Positions 37,281 to 46,543 of a stretch of 64,000 nt of DNA are shown in pieces. The position numbers and the translations under genes were made by a program. Positions within the stretch are counted from its first letter, which is position 1, and every line of letters starts with the position of its first letter. The notes beneath the pieces are model-generated. The model had not been told where the DNA came from. It worked only from the letters and a program-made list of their open reading frames with translations, and did not search any database. Location of the stretch: NCBI GenBank assembly GCA_905221615.1, contig CAJNDT010001322.1, forward strand, positions 1 through 64,000, read 5' to 3'. This DNA comes from Symbiodinium sp. CCMP2592 (Eukaryota > Sar > Dinophyceae > Suessiales > Symbiodiniaceae).

Positions 37281-37571
37281 CTACGGTGGGGTCCCAGGTG
37301 CTTCCGGATCCTCAGGCAAAAGCTGCCGAAGCTGCAACTGCACTTTGCTCAGCCCTTCAGCAATAGAGTTTGCAGCATGCTCATGTACCGAAGCACGACC
37401 ACTGAGCGTCGCGACCTTCTCACGCAGCTCCCTAAGCAGCTTCAAAGAACGCTTGATGTCTGCTTCGTTCTTTCTCATCTGACTCTCGAGTCGAGAGACC
37501 CTCTGAACTAAGGCCTCCATGAGCTCCACCGCAGGAGAGCCACTTTCGTCGGATGACCCCCTTCGATCCAT
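37281..37571 (-). CDS. E2 coiled-coil leader protein
   Basis: A 96-codon frame starting MDRRGSSDESGSPA at an ATG. Residues ~16-60 (ELMEALVQRVSRLESQMRKN and on) have heptad spacing of Leu/Val and many charges, typical of a coiled coil. It is the first frame after repeat A1. E3 has a 56-codon frame in the same place beginning MDGAGAQ with LLHDLEERVLEALSDVLYRA. The protein may aid multimerisation; that is inference. Confidence 0.5.
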   Translation of the reverse strand: MDRRGSSDESGSPAVELMEALVQRVSRLESQMRKNEADIKRSLKLLRELREKVATLSGRASVHEHAANSIAEGLSKVQLQLRQLLPEDPEAPGTPP

Positions 37572-37710
37572 CTGCCGCGGTCAACGGGACCACACGGCGT
37601 GCACGACCTAACAGCACTTCGTGTTAGGAGCACTTGAACCTTCTAGATGCACGCTACTGGCCCCAAGGCTTTCCACGGCTCTCTAACCGCACACCCCCGT
37701 CAAGAACTTT

Positions 37711-37943
37711 TGTCGAGACGGTTTGGCGGTCCCGCCCCCCCACCACTTGAGATGAATGTCACGGATAGGCCAAGCATTCAGAATGGCACGACACAAGAAA
37801 TGGTCACACCAAAATACCGGTGCTTAGGGTGAGGTAAAGCACACGGGATAGGGATTAGGGTACTTTTTGTACTTTTGCAAGCTCGCCACATGTGGCTCGC
37901 CTCGCGCGCAAAAAGGGGTTGGTAGACAAGTCTACAACTGCTC
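37711..37943 (-). repeat. E2 split repeat A1 (5' terminus)
   Basis: A 233-bp copy of A. It ends at 37,943, the inferred 5' end of the element. A promoter would be expected here or just upstream, but none is recognisable. Confidence 0.93.
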
Positions 37944-38019
37944 GTGTAGTGTAGCCAATGCATGTGTGATTATTTAGAGCTTCTACAGCTGGGGTTGGGT
38001 ATGTAGGCAGCTAGGTAGC

Positions 38020-39096
38020 TCATCCAGCCGGTTTTCCAGATCGCCCTTTTTGCCTTCCATGTCCTTCCGCAAAGCATGGTCCTTCGGCAGGTCGTAGCAA
38101 ATATTCGCGGCGTTGTACTCTTTCTTCAGCTCTTTGCCTGAGTTGGGAAAAGCTTGATTGGTTTTTGTATGGGGGCTTTGAGGGTCCAGTGGTTAAGACG
38201 AACCGAGACACGGCATTCATCCAAAAGCTCTTTGGGTGTCTTGGGCGCCTGGATCAAGGCTTTTGCCTTGGCTTTGGCCTTGCTTTTCGGGTTTTTTCTT
38301 GGGGGCGGCGGCGGTGGCGTCGGCCGATCCTCGGTGCGTAGAGTCAGGTAGAGCAGGAGTACACCACCAAACCGTGCATGCGTGGAACCTTTACCTCTAG
38401 CCCCTCAATGCTGACTCGGTGCCCGAAGGATCCAGGCCCCGGCACTCCGTTCAGCCTCATCAACGGGGCCACGGCCTTGGCACTGGCCTTCAACTTCGAC
38501 TTGATTTCGCCGGTCTGGGAAACCTTTTCGGATTCTTCCACGTTCTTCTTCTTCCGGCAAACATACACGATGGATTCGAGGCAGTGAGGGGCGTCGGGGT
38601 CAGGGGTTCCACCCTTTCTGACTATGCTTTCGATCTTTGTCCTTAGATGAGGAGGCAAATAGCATCTCAGAATCAGAGTGTTGTGTTTAAAGGATTGATA
38701 GTAATATTGCAAACATTGCAGTGCAATCAGGGTTCGCACTGAATCCTCTCGCAACCATTTCCTTCACGGTGAGCTCCTCATAGCCACTCTTCACCTCGGC
38801 CGATTTCGTCTTGGTGATGATCAGCTGGGCCTCCGTGTTGTTCATGTTCTCGCCCTCCTCGAGCCATTTCGCGAACACTTCGTGCTGTTCCTCGGCTAGG
38901 GTGCACATCTCTATACACTCGAGATGTAGCCGAGCATGCATGCTATAACTCGACAGGTTTCGTCTTTGCTTCCGGTCCACAGCTTAGTCATTTCGGGGAA
39001 CTCCGAGCCCTGGCTGTCCATTCGCCGACCGAACTTCATCCATTGAGCACGGTGGGTCGACGAGTTGGGCCCCTTAGGCTTCGTGGTCTTGGTCAC
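38020..39096 (-). pseudogene. Unknown dinoflagellate-type reading frames
   Basis: Minus-strand frames in order: THRAQWMKFGRRMDSQGSEF and EMTKLWTGSKDE (39,096-38,911); EEQHEVFAKWLEEGENMNNT and KSGYEELTVKEMVARGF (38,980-38,687); LRTKIESIVRKGGTPDPDAP (38,754-38,344); QLRQRAEERVQRREYLL (38,220-38,020). The plus-strand complement at 39,110-39,260 is a CT-rich stretch that on the minus strand reads as Glu/Lys-rich sequence. I recall HRAQWMxF and W...GENxN phrases from repeated dinoflagellate proteins of unknown function. The frame changes and lack of a complete ORF suggest a decayed copy or exons. Confidence 0.4.
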
Positions 39097-39337
39097 AGAG
39101 GTTGTGGCAGGCGGTTTGGCCTTTGGTGGCGGGGTCTCGTGGTCTTCATCCCCCTCCTCCTCCTCTTCATCCTCCTCTTCGCTTTCTTGCTCCTCCCCGT
39201 TCTCATCCTCCCCATCCGACTCCTTCTCCTCGTGCTTAACCGAGGCTTTCGCAGGCGGGGCCGGCGGTGCGGCCGGCGGTGTGGCCGGCGGGAGATGACC
39301 CAGCCACGCTCACTGTGCAGAGAGCCATATTGCAGGA

Positions 39338-40342
39338 GTGGCGCCAAAGGCGGGAGCCCCTCCGCCGCCGAGGCACGCGGCGGCGGCGCATGTCGAACAC
39401 CTACGCGGCATCCTCCCGTCGCAACACGACTGCGATGTGCTACTGTCGCTGCCGATGTCCTTGACCGCGGGGTCGCTTCTTCGCATCAACGTTGACCAGT
39501 TTGGTTGTGACATATGCAGCTTCGCGGATCGGGCAATGCGCCAGCGATGCTGCACGGAGGAGGAGGCCTGGCGACTCTGCGTCAATCCGCTCATCGCGAT
39601 CAGTGCAGCGCTGGCAGAGCTTTGTGAGCCGCTTCAGCACCTTGCGGATGATAAGGCTTATGACTTCTCGTGGCGCGAGCTCGCAAGGCCTCAGGTCTGG
39701 TGGTGGCTGCTCGTGGACGAAATGGTAGCCCAATGGCAGCATGCAGACCAGGCCACTCTGGACACTACCATGGCGAGGGATGGTAGCTTTATTGTGATGG
39801 CATTAGGTGGCCCGGGACGGCATCTTTCACCACTGCAGTATTGCAGCGCCCTTCTCCCGGCGCAGGTGCTGCTGTTGGTGGTTCGGCTACTTGTGGATCG
39901 GCCACAGTCCTACCCGCACTTGGAGGTGGCGGAGGTGTTGCGGCCGATGAAGGGCGCCACAACCATGTCGGGGTCCGCCTCTCAGCCACCTTTGCGGCTG
40001 GTGATATTTGCCCCTTGCAGTGGCAAGTTGGGGCGAGCTACCAGGGCCGCCTCCGCATTTACCTCCCGCTCTCGGAGGAGGCTCTGGCGGCTGCCGGCAG
40101 GCCTCTTGGCTAGCGCCTTGGCTAGAGTTCGGCAGTGGACTCAGCAGGGAGGGTACGATCTACAAGCTGCGTTGGCCATTTGGCTGCCTGGGCCCAAACG
40201 AATTACGATGTGGTATCCGGAACGCTTCTACCTGTTGGGAAGTCATACCATGACTGGCCGCTTTGCGGAGATCGTCCGGCGAGACTTCGCTGATGCACCC
40301 ATGGGCCTCCGTATCCTGGGAGTCCGTTTGACCGTAATATAG
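39338..40342 (+). CDS. Hypothetical protein, the only sizeable plus-strand frame
   Basis: A 334-codon frame from an ATG, with an Ala/Pro-rich start, then LLSLPMSLTAGSLLRINVDQ, a Cys/Trp-containing helical stretch (CTEEEAWRLCVNPLIAISAA) and WWWLLVDEMVAQWQHAD. After residue ~215 coding character seems to pass to other frames (for example GDICPLQWQVGASYQGRLRI in the frame of 39,841-40,113). I do not recognise a family. Its 3' end contains the 21-bp phrase shared with 25,004-25,024, so it may be part of a repeat. Confidence 0.35.
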   Translation: MAPKAGAPPPPRHAAAAHVEHLRGILPSQHDCDVLLSLPMSLTAGSLLRINVDQFGCDICSFADRAMRQRCCTEEEAWRLCVNPLIAISAALAELCEPLQHLADDKAYDFSWRELARPQVWWWLLVDEMVAQWQHADQATLDTTMARDGSFIVMALGGPGRHLSPLQYCSALLPAQVLLLVVRLLVDRPQSYPHLEVAEVLRPMKGATTMSGSASQPPLRLVIFAPCSGKLGRATRAASAFTSRSRRRLWRLPAGLLASALARVRQWTQQGGYDLQAALAIWLPGPKRITMWYPERFYLLGSHTMTGRFAEIVRRDFADAPMGLRILGVRLTVI

Positions 40343-40801
40343 GTGTACGTAGGCCGTATGGCCAAATGACCGTGAAAAAAGACATTGGCCGTGAAAAACC
40401 ATATGGCCACGAAACCAGTGTGAATTCACACGGGGCCTTGTGAATTCACGCGGGGGCTGGGAATTCACAGGGTGGGCTTGTGAATGTACAGAATTCGTTT
40501 GCTATGAATTGTACAGCGCGTGAAACAGTAGATTGTGAAGTTTCACTCTGTGTTTGGGGGTTTGTTTCTGTGCAAAAAAAGTCTTTTGCACATTTAGCGT
40601 GTCACACCCCCACAGCGGTTCGATTTAATCCGTCTATACCCAGATCGGCAAAAACGGGCGGTTCAAACCTATAGCTCTAGAATATTTTGGCTCAGAAGAA
40701 GAAAAACAAACTTCTGAATTTCGGCTCGATCCGGGAGAAAAAATAAGAAAGACGCTCAAAGCCTTAATATATGCCCACATATAGTATATATATATATATA
40801 T
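40343..40801. other. No gene supported; left flank of E3
   Basis: Contains repeated phrases around GTGAATTCAC (40,410-40,490) and GGCCGTATGGCC / GGCCGTGAAAA, then AT-rich sequence. An 11-bp spliced-leader-like phrase lies at 40,684-40,694 and a (TA)n run at about 40,783-40,801. Confidence 0.5.
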
Positions 40802-40982
40802 TTATTTTCCCTTTGTGCAAAACACCGGGCGTGAGAAATTAAACGAATTGATATGTGAAACACAGACTCCAATATCTTTCGGAATATAAAAAGAATCGTC
40901 AACCAAATATACATTCATATGCAGTCGAAGACGCGCCACTCTCTTTTTCACAGACTGGGGAGACGAGTGCCCACGTTGGCCG
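40802..40982 (-). repeat. E3 split repeat B2 (3' terminus)
   Basis: A 181-bp repeat, identical by eye to 41,295-41,475. The outer edge at 40,802 is the inferred 3' end, abutting a TA-rich flank. Confidence 0.95.
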
Positions 40983-41105
40983 GGCTTAGGGCCCAGGGCA
41001 ACGGTTTGGTAAAGTAAAGGAAGCTACTGCACGTTCCAGCGAGAGCACTTTCTCTGTGAGACCACGTTGGAGCACCTCTCCGAACGATGGGACTTGGGCG
41101 GGCGG

Positions 41106-41294
41106 GACGAAAAATTCTACAAAACTTTGGGGGTCCCACCCACCTCTCCCTTGAGCAGAAATGTTTCGTGAGAAACACTCTTAACATAGCTCACATGAGA
41201 CTGTCACACACATGCCCTAATTTATTTCGAAAGCGAAATAAATTTGTTTTGCAGGGAAAATAAAAACTCATCCGTGCACGCGCGGAGATAGTTC
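41106..41294 (-). repeat. E3 split repeat A2
   Basis: A 189-bp repeat, identical by eye to 49,373-49,561. It contains a hairpin at 41,220-41,243 with a 10-bp stem (ATTTATTTCG) and a 4-nt loop. A 123-bp single-copy gap separates it from B2. Confidence 0.95.
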
Positions 41295-41475
41295 TTATTT
41301 TCCCTTTGTGCAAAACACCGGGCGTGAGAAATTAAACGAATTGATATGTGAAACACAGACTCCAATATCTTTCGGAATATAAAAAGAATCGTCAACCAAA
41401 TATACATTCATATGCAGTCGAAGACGCGCCACTCTCTTTTTCACAGACTGGGGAGACGAGTGCCCACGTTGGCCG
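41295..41475 (-). repeat. E3 split repeat B1
   Basis: The internal 181-bp B copy, directly adjoining A2. It ends 16 bp short of the stop codon of the polyprotein frame. Confidence 0.95.
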
Positions 41476-41491
41476 CCCCTGTAAAACGTGG

Positions 41492-44400
41492 CTATGTACT
41501 GAGGGCGCACTTAAGGGTCTCCGTCAGAACGTCTGCCGAACATTCGGCACGGAGATCCTGGCCCATTGAGTACACACCTCGAGAAGGCGCATCAGCTGGG
41601 TTGCTGTGCGACGGCACACGGTCGTAGTAAAAGAAGGCCTGTAAGTCAAACTCACGCTTGGCTGCCAGGAAAGCCATCGCACTGCCTACTGGGTTTTCTG
41701 ACCAGCACTTCACGAACGCGCCGTGCACACCTGAGTTGTCCGTGTACACTACAACGTTCCTCTGAGACAGGTGACATTTGAAAAGCTCAAGTGCCACTAC
41801 CACTGCAAGAGCTTCTAGCTCAAAGATCACTGTCTCTCTGTCGCGCCCGAAGCAACTCAGCAGAACCTTAATCAAGTCACTAGGGACGGTCGCCCCAAAC
41901 CAACTTAAGATTCTCCCGTCAGCATCGTAGCAGACGCCTCCAAGCCCACTGTGCCCGGACGGCTCGAAGGAAGCGTCTACAAAAACAAGGCGGTTATCAC
42001 CTAAGTCCCTAGAAACGACTCTGGAGCAACCACTCTGCAAAAGCTCTACAAGGTGAGTGGCACCCCACCTGAAGCGCTCGGACACACAGAAGCTCTTCGA
42101 AGGCTTGTCCGACAAACAGTGAAGCGCCTGCCGTGCCAGTCTGCCGAACAACTGGCCACTTGCGAACTGGGCTCGCCCTCGAATCTTTTCAAGCGTTGTC
42201 GCATCAATGCTGCCCCGAGCGAGAACCTCTTCAAGAGAAGCAATGATTTCGTTTCGGCGTTTCAGGGTATTCTTCAACAAGGCGTAACCCCGAATGGCGT
42301 TTCCCACATCAAGCTCAATCCCTAACACCTTACAGCAAGTGGAATAGGGGAGAAGCTTATCGGTGGAAACCTTCCACCCCAGGAGCCTAAAATACACACT
42401 GATTACCAGCTCGACGTGCTTTGCTTCGCTGCTGCGGGCGATGCTAAGGTAGTCGTCAAAATAGACGGACCAAACTAGGAACAGCAACTTGACTGCTACC
42501 GTCCAGACGGCCACTGCGCATCTGATGAACGCCGTAACTGAAGCTCGCGATCCGAAAGGGAGAGCCCGCTGCTTAAACACAGCGGGCTTCTGGCTCCTTG
42601 GGTCGTAGATCACGAAGTAGGCATCTCGAGCAAATGCGGTGTCACTGAGAGGCAGTTGTTTATACGCAGCCTTAAGGTCCCACGTTTTGGCATTCATCGC
42701 AGACCGGACACGATGGGCCTTGGCGCGGGCTAGCCAAGACGAAATCATGCCCGCCACCACGTCAAGAGTGTGGACCGTGACTTGCTCCGATTGCGTCACT
42801 GCAGCATTAACTCTAGAGGCCCTATAATTATCGATTGGCCGCACCTTGGGAGCGCCATCAACCTCTCCCTGAACCACACCAAAACGGCGGGTCAGCGTGG
42901 CTCCCTCCGGAAGCGTGCTAGGGTCTATGGGTCCCTCGACTACACCGGCGTCTACTTCCTTAAGGGTCGCTTGCAGCACACCTTCGTCGATGACAGGATC
43001 ATCCGCTGGCCCAACAGTCGCCAGAGTGGCTTCCCTTGCACGATCAGCACCTTGTCGCAAGTCTGCTTCGAGCATGCTGGCTGGTCTGAATTTCTTCTTG
43101 AAGAATCCACTTTCAGGCAACTTACCAACTAGGTCGAACCCTTGCACTAAGTCGTTGAAGAGGCCTTGGTCAGCGTGCTCGGCATCCTCAAGAAGGGTCC
43201 TGAACAGGATCAAGCGTTTTTGTGCAAGGATGTGACGCCGGTTATCGGACATTCCCTTTCGCAGCGCATCCTCTTCACCAACGAGGGAGTTCGCCCGTGC
43301 AATCCACTTTCTGATCAGCTCGGTCCGATGCTGCCCCAATGCGTGCTCGCCCAACTCAAAGTTTTTACGAACAGCGGTTTCAAGGTCTGCTGGGAGCAGG
43401 TTCGAAAGGCTGCTGGGGTGTTCAACATTGCACGCCTGCTCGACGAACTCCTCGGGCGACCACCTGACACCAAACTCAGCTGTAAACTTCACGGGCTGTG
43501 AGGCTGCATTGGTAGTGGCACAAGCAGATGTGACGAAGCCGAGCTCGTCCATGATCGCCCGGTCACATTGCTCGAGCTCGTCCAAACCTCCCGGGAGGAA
43601 TGCAACTAGTACAGCACGATCTCCTTCCCAGCGCTCAGTCGCATGAGGCACACGTGGGTTGAAGCAAATTCCCCCGCCGTCAAAGGAAAGCACCGTGCCC
43701 ATCACTCGTGTGCCGTCTATGGTCCTCGGCGAGCTGCCTGCTTTGTCAGCAAGCCACAGGCCACCTCGTTTGAACGACGTAATAGGCAGCACAAGGTTGT
43801 TAGAGTTAGGGTCGTTATGAGCATCCACATGTGGCTCAGCCAGAAGGTTCACCGTGAATGCTATCGCTCCAAACCTGTGCCACGGAGCTTGCTCGCGTAC
43901 ATACCGGCATGCCAAGGCGGTGGTCCAAGGGCAGCGCAGAGTTGAGTTTCGGACACCGACCATTGGACCATGGCTGTAGCCTCCGGAGAACCACTGGTGC
44001 GAGTCCTCCGTTTGGATACCTCGGGCCCTGGCTGGAAGGACTTCGGGTGTCTGTGACAGGACTTCGAACATGTCATCGGCCGTGAGCTCACCAGGCTGGC
44101 GGCGCGACATAATTTCGTAAGCTAGATGTTCACATTTCTGCGCATCGGCAGGCGGTGGTTGCGCCAACACTCCCGAACTCGTTAAACCTACCTGAGGCTT
44201 AGGACAAAAGGGAGCAGGCGGCAAAGGAACCCAAGCGGGACTAACCTCAGGATGACTATGTACCCCTTCGGCATCTGGCTGCACCCCTTGTGTGGAGATG
44301 CTAAGGACCTTGCTTCCAGCAGGAATGGAGAGCAGGTCCACCGACAGAGTGGACCCGGCAGGGGGAGTCCACTCCTCCGTTAGGACTTTCCGGCGCTCAA

Positions 44401-45286
44401 GGCCACTGACACAAGCAGGATCGCAACACCCTGAAACCATGACCCGGGTTTTGAACTCTGAGACCAATGGCAAGACGCGTTTGCTGGCCTGAACTCCGGA
44501 ATACACGCGGGCTCCGGTTACTAGGTTATCAAGCTCGTGCAAGGATTGCGGCGCGTCGGCACAGCCCAGATCAAGCAATTGTTTTCGCAGCAAAGTGGAC
44601 ATCTCTCGTGCGAGGGCCCAAGGATAACTAAGCTCGGCAGAGGACTTAGCGAAATCCCAAGAAGCGTGCGAATGCTTGCCGTCGCAAGTGCGTTGAAGGC
44701 AAAGGAAGGCAGGCAGTGTGTGCACCAACAGGGTCGCCTTCTTTCGGGAGTGGCCAAACATGCACTGGTGCAAGGTTGTGGCGAAAATTGGTACGTCTGT
44801 GAAGAAATCTCGCCACCACTTGGTGGCCCACAAAAATGACTGAAGAGGCCCTTCAACTGAAAATAAAATCCCTCGCATGTACATCATCTTGCAGGCACGA
44901 GCACAAAATTCGAACAAGCGGTTGGCCTGGTTGACCCGAACTTTGTCTGCACCTCTCAAGGAAGGAAGCCCACGCGGATGCAAGTCATCACGAAGCCCGG
45001 CACCGCGAGTGGCAGTACCAGCCGGCGGTGACATGTGCACATAGACCAGGTTAGGCTCATTAAGAAGCGAAAGGAAGTGTTTTTGGCCCTCAGCAGTGCT
45101 AAGGTCCAGTGATACAATAGGACACACAGCTCCCTCGACCCGCGCATCCACAGCAAAAGAATCTTTCATTCCACATGCACGAAGAGCCGCAGTGAACCTC
45201 CCGGCCCCTGAGCAAACCTGAATGCAAAATGCTTCAGCGATGCTGAGTTTGGCCACACGTTCAGTGGCACGTCCAAGGAAGGACAC
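41492..45286 (-). CDS. E3 polyprotein: MTase - dioxygenase - RT - RNase H
   Basis: A 1264-codon frame. MTase-like, residues ~18-235: QVCSGAGRF (23-31), HMSPPAGT (84-91), SVEGPLQSFLW (143-153), CDGKHSH (201-207); Ala stands where C5-methyltransferases have Cys. Linker with IPAGSKVLS. Dioxygenase-like, ~455-570: His486 and Asp488 in EPHVDAHND, NLVLPITSFKRGGLW, His548 in RVPHATERWEGDR and Arg557. Shared linker ending QGFDLVG (~715-721). RT ~770-1000: KVRPIDNYRAS, TWDLKAAYKQLPL (Asp870), ALPFGSRASV, VYFDDYLS (Asp944, Asp945). RNase H: VFVDAS (Asp1104), FELEAL (Glu1156 or 1158), YTDNSG (Asp1183), NPADAPSRG (Asp1232). The frame's first codon is GTG. Upstream it is continuous with gag except for a single TGA at 45,328-45,326, so expression by readthrough is possible. 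Confidence 0.88.
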   Translation of the reverse strand: MSFLGRATERVAKLSIAEAFCIQVCSGAGRFTAALRACGMKDSFAVDARVEGAVCPIVSLDLSTAEGQKHFLSLLNEPNLVYVHMSPPAGTATRGAGLRDDLHPRGLPSLRGADKVRVNQANRLFEFCARACKMMYMRGILFSVEGPLQSFLWATKWWRDFFTDVPIFATTLHQCMFGHSRKKATLLVHTLPAFLCLQRTCDGKHSHASWDFAKSSAELSYPWALAREMSTLLRKQLLDLGCADAPQSLHELDNLVTGARVYSGVQASKRVLPLVSEFKTRVMVSGCCDPACVSGLERRKVLTEEWTPPAGSTLSVDLLSIPAGSKVLSISTQGVQPDAEGVHSHPEVSPAWVPLPPAPFCPKPQVGLTSSGVLAQPPPADAQKCEHLAYEIMSRRQPGELTADDMFEVLSQTPEVLPARARGIQTEDSHQWFSGGYSHGPMVGVRNSTLRCPWTTALACRYVREQAPWHRFGAIAFTVNLLAEPHVDAHNDPNSNNLVLPITSFKRGGLWLADKAGSSPRTIDGTRVMGTVLSFDGGGICFNPRVPHATERWEGDRAVLVAFLPGGLDELEQCDRAIMDELGFVTSACATTNAASQPVKFTAEFGVRWSPEEFVEQACNVEHPSSLSNLLPADLETAVRKNFELGEHALGQHRTELIRKWIARANSLVGEEDALRKGMSDNRRHILAQKRLILFRTLLEDAEHADQGLFNDLVQGFDLVGKLPESGFFKKKFRPASMLEADLRQGADRAREATLATVGPADDPVIDEGVLQATLKEVDAGVVEGPIDPSTLPEGATLTRRFGVVQGEVDGAPKVRPIDNYRASRVNAAVTQSEQVTVHTLDVVAGMISSWLARAKAHRVRSAMNAKTWDLKAAYKQLPLSDTAFARDAYFVIYDPRSQKPAVFKQRALPFGSRASVTAFIRCAVAVWTVAVKLLFLVWSVYFDDYLSIARSSEAKHVELVISVYFRLLGWKVSTDKLLPYSTCCKVLGIELDVGNAIRGYALLKNTLKRRNEIIASLEEVLARGSIDATTLEKIRGRAQFASGQLFGRLARQALHCLSDKPSKSFCVSERFRWGATHLVELLQSGCSRVVSRDLGDNRLVFVDASFEPSGHSGLGGVCYDADGRILSWFGATVPSDLIKVLLSCFGRDRETVIFELEALAVVVALELFKCHLSQRNVVVYTDNSGVHGAFVKCWSENPVGSAMAFLAAKREFDLQAFFYYDRVPSHSNPADAPSRGVYSMGQDLRAECSADVLTETLKCALST

Positions 45287-45325
45287 TCGCTCCTTCCCAG
45301 TCCGAAGCTCAGGGGCCCTAAGCCC

Positions 45326-46543
45326 TCAAGCGCCGCTTTTCTTGTGATGCTCCTGAAGAGAGTGAGGCTGCAAGCATCCCGGCTCTGCGCACAAGTGCAG
45401 CCCGCGCGAGCATGCACTCCCCGGGGCGGCGTCTGCACAGCCGCACTGCATGTTAAATGCCCAGCACAAGCGTTCACCATCTTTGTTCTGGCTCCACTTT
45501 CCAATCAACTCCTTCGGCACACGCAGCCTAGCCCCACCTTTCTTACCTTTCCCTGTGCTTTTGCCCTTCTTACCTGGCTTATTCCCTTTGTCATCGGCCT
45601 GCTGATCCTCGATCTTCCTTTTGAGCGGAGGCGGCGGGTGCTTAGGTTTTTCGGGAATGGCAAGCGGCAGAAGATGAAAGCTGACATGTGTGTCATCGAG
45701 AATGCTCTCGAAGGCACGGTCCAATGGTCGGACCCCATCCGCGCCTGTCTTCAGGCTACGCACCTTCTCAGCGATCCTCGTGAAAGCCGCTCTGTCAGCG
45801 CGGAGTGCCTGAACCACACTAACCTTTGCGTAGTTAGGCGGCGGCGCGTCCTGGACTCGCTGGATGAGCAGGCTATGATACATGTTCATAGCATCGTAAG
45901 AGCAGCAGCCGACGAGGTCGAATGCGAGCGCCCTTCGGCGGAGCGCTTGAACCAGCTCCAGCTCTCCGTGGGTATCACATGTGGCCTGCTGCGGCTTGTC
46001 TCGCACTGTCAAGGAGCCACTCCCATCCAACGAAACCTCCTTCACCGCCTTCTTAAGCTGAAGTTCATGCTGACGCGTGGTGAATTTGTTTGGATGCTGG
46101 TACACAAGCGTGTCTTGTTGCAGCATGCCGTACACCAAAATGTACGCCTCGAATGCGACCTCTTCCACTCCACGGTGCGTTAACCCTGTGAGCCGGGCCC
46201 GCTGCCTTGTGATGCGAGCTTCGCGCTCAGCAGGATTCAGTCGCTGGGATGTTGGATCATCCCCTTTTTCAACTTTCTGCTTAAGATCTGCAACAACCAT
46301 CGTGTGAGCCTCAAAGATCAGTCGCTTTGTGGCAGCGACGACACCAGCGTTGATTACTCGAGTACCAAAAAGCTCGCGGACCTGATCATTGGAAGGCGTA
46401 GCCCCTGGCGGCACTGCCGCAAAAGCTAGACGGGCTAGACTGTGGATGCCGGATCCAGTGAGGGCCGCGATGTCGTCGGCAGACAATCCGACCTCGGCCG
46501 CACGATCCTCGAAGGCCGCTCGGCTCTCGGTAAGAGAGGTCAT
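45326..46543 (-). CDS. E3 gag with Cys/His finger
   Basis: Started at the ATG at 46,543 (MTSLTESRAAFEDRAAEVGLS), because E2 gag starts at the same place in the alignment; the open frame extends upstream to 46,873 without homology. The ~405-residue product has a helical N-terminal domain, a long charged Lys/Gly-rich segment (KRKIEDQQADDKGNKPGKKG) and a C-terminal finger: RLCWAFNMQCGC, CSRGLHLCAEPGC, then His. Finger spacing fits a CCCH-like nucleic-acid-binding fold. Gag is expected to form the cytoplasmic particle. It ends in TGA followed in the same frame by the polyprotein. Confidence 0.75.
   Translation of the reverse strand: MTSLTESRAAFEDRAAEVGLSADDIAALTGSGIHSLARLAFAAVPPGATPSNDQVRELFGTRVINAGVVAATKRLIFEAHTMVVADLKQKVEKGDDPTSQRLNPAEREARITRQRARLTGLTHRGVEEVAFEAYILVYGMLQQDTLVYQHPNKFTTRQHELQLKKAVKEVSLDGSGSLTVRDKPQQATCDTHGELELVQALRRRALAFDLVGCCSYDAMNMYHSLLIQRVQDAPPPNYAKVSVVQALRADRAAFTRIAEKVRSLKTGADGVRPLDRAFESILDDTHVSFHLLPLAIPEKPKHPPPPLKRKIEDQQADDKGNKPGKKGKSTGKGKKGGARLRVPKELIGKWSQNKDGERLCWAFNMQCGCADAAPGSACSRGLHLCAEPGCLQPHSLQEHHKKSGA

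Larger units (their letters stand above)
28818..37943 (-). mobile_element. E2: YR retrotransposon with dioxygenase-MTase module
   Basis: A 9.1-kb element on the minus strand bounded by split direct repeats: A1 37,711-37,943, B1 29,447-29,635, A2 29,214-29,446, B2 28,818-29,006. Coding order is a coiled-coil leader, tyrosine recombinase, gag with a Cys/His finger, a dioxygenase-like then MTase-like frame, then RT and RNase H. Gene content and repeat layout match E3, but proteins are well diverged and the two share no obvious DNA identity. Frameshifts occur in YR (near 36,400, 35,640 and 35,400), gag (near 34,000) and between the MTase frame and RT (31,372). The A pair and the B pair each show one mismatch by eye, so insertion is not very old even though several frames are broken. 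Confidence 0.85.

Noticed and set aside
39841-40253. Additional overlapping plus-strand frames inside 39,338-40,342
   Set aside because: They may reflect frameshifts in one decayed frame. I could not tell which frame is real, so only the longest is listed.
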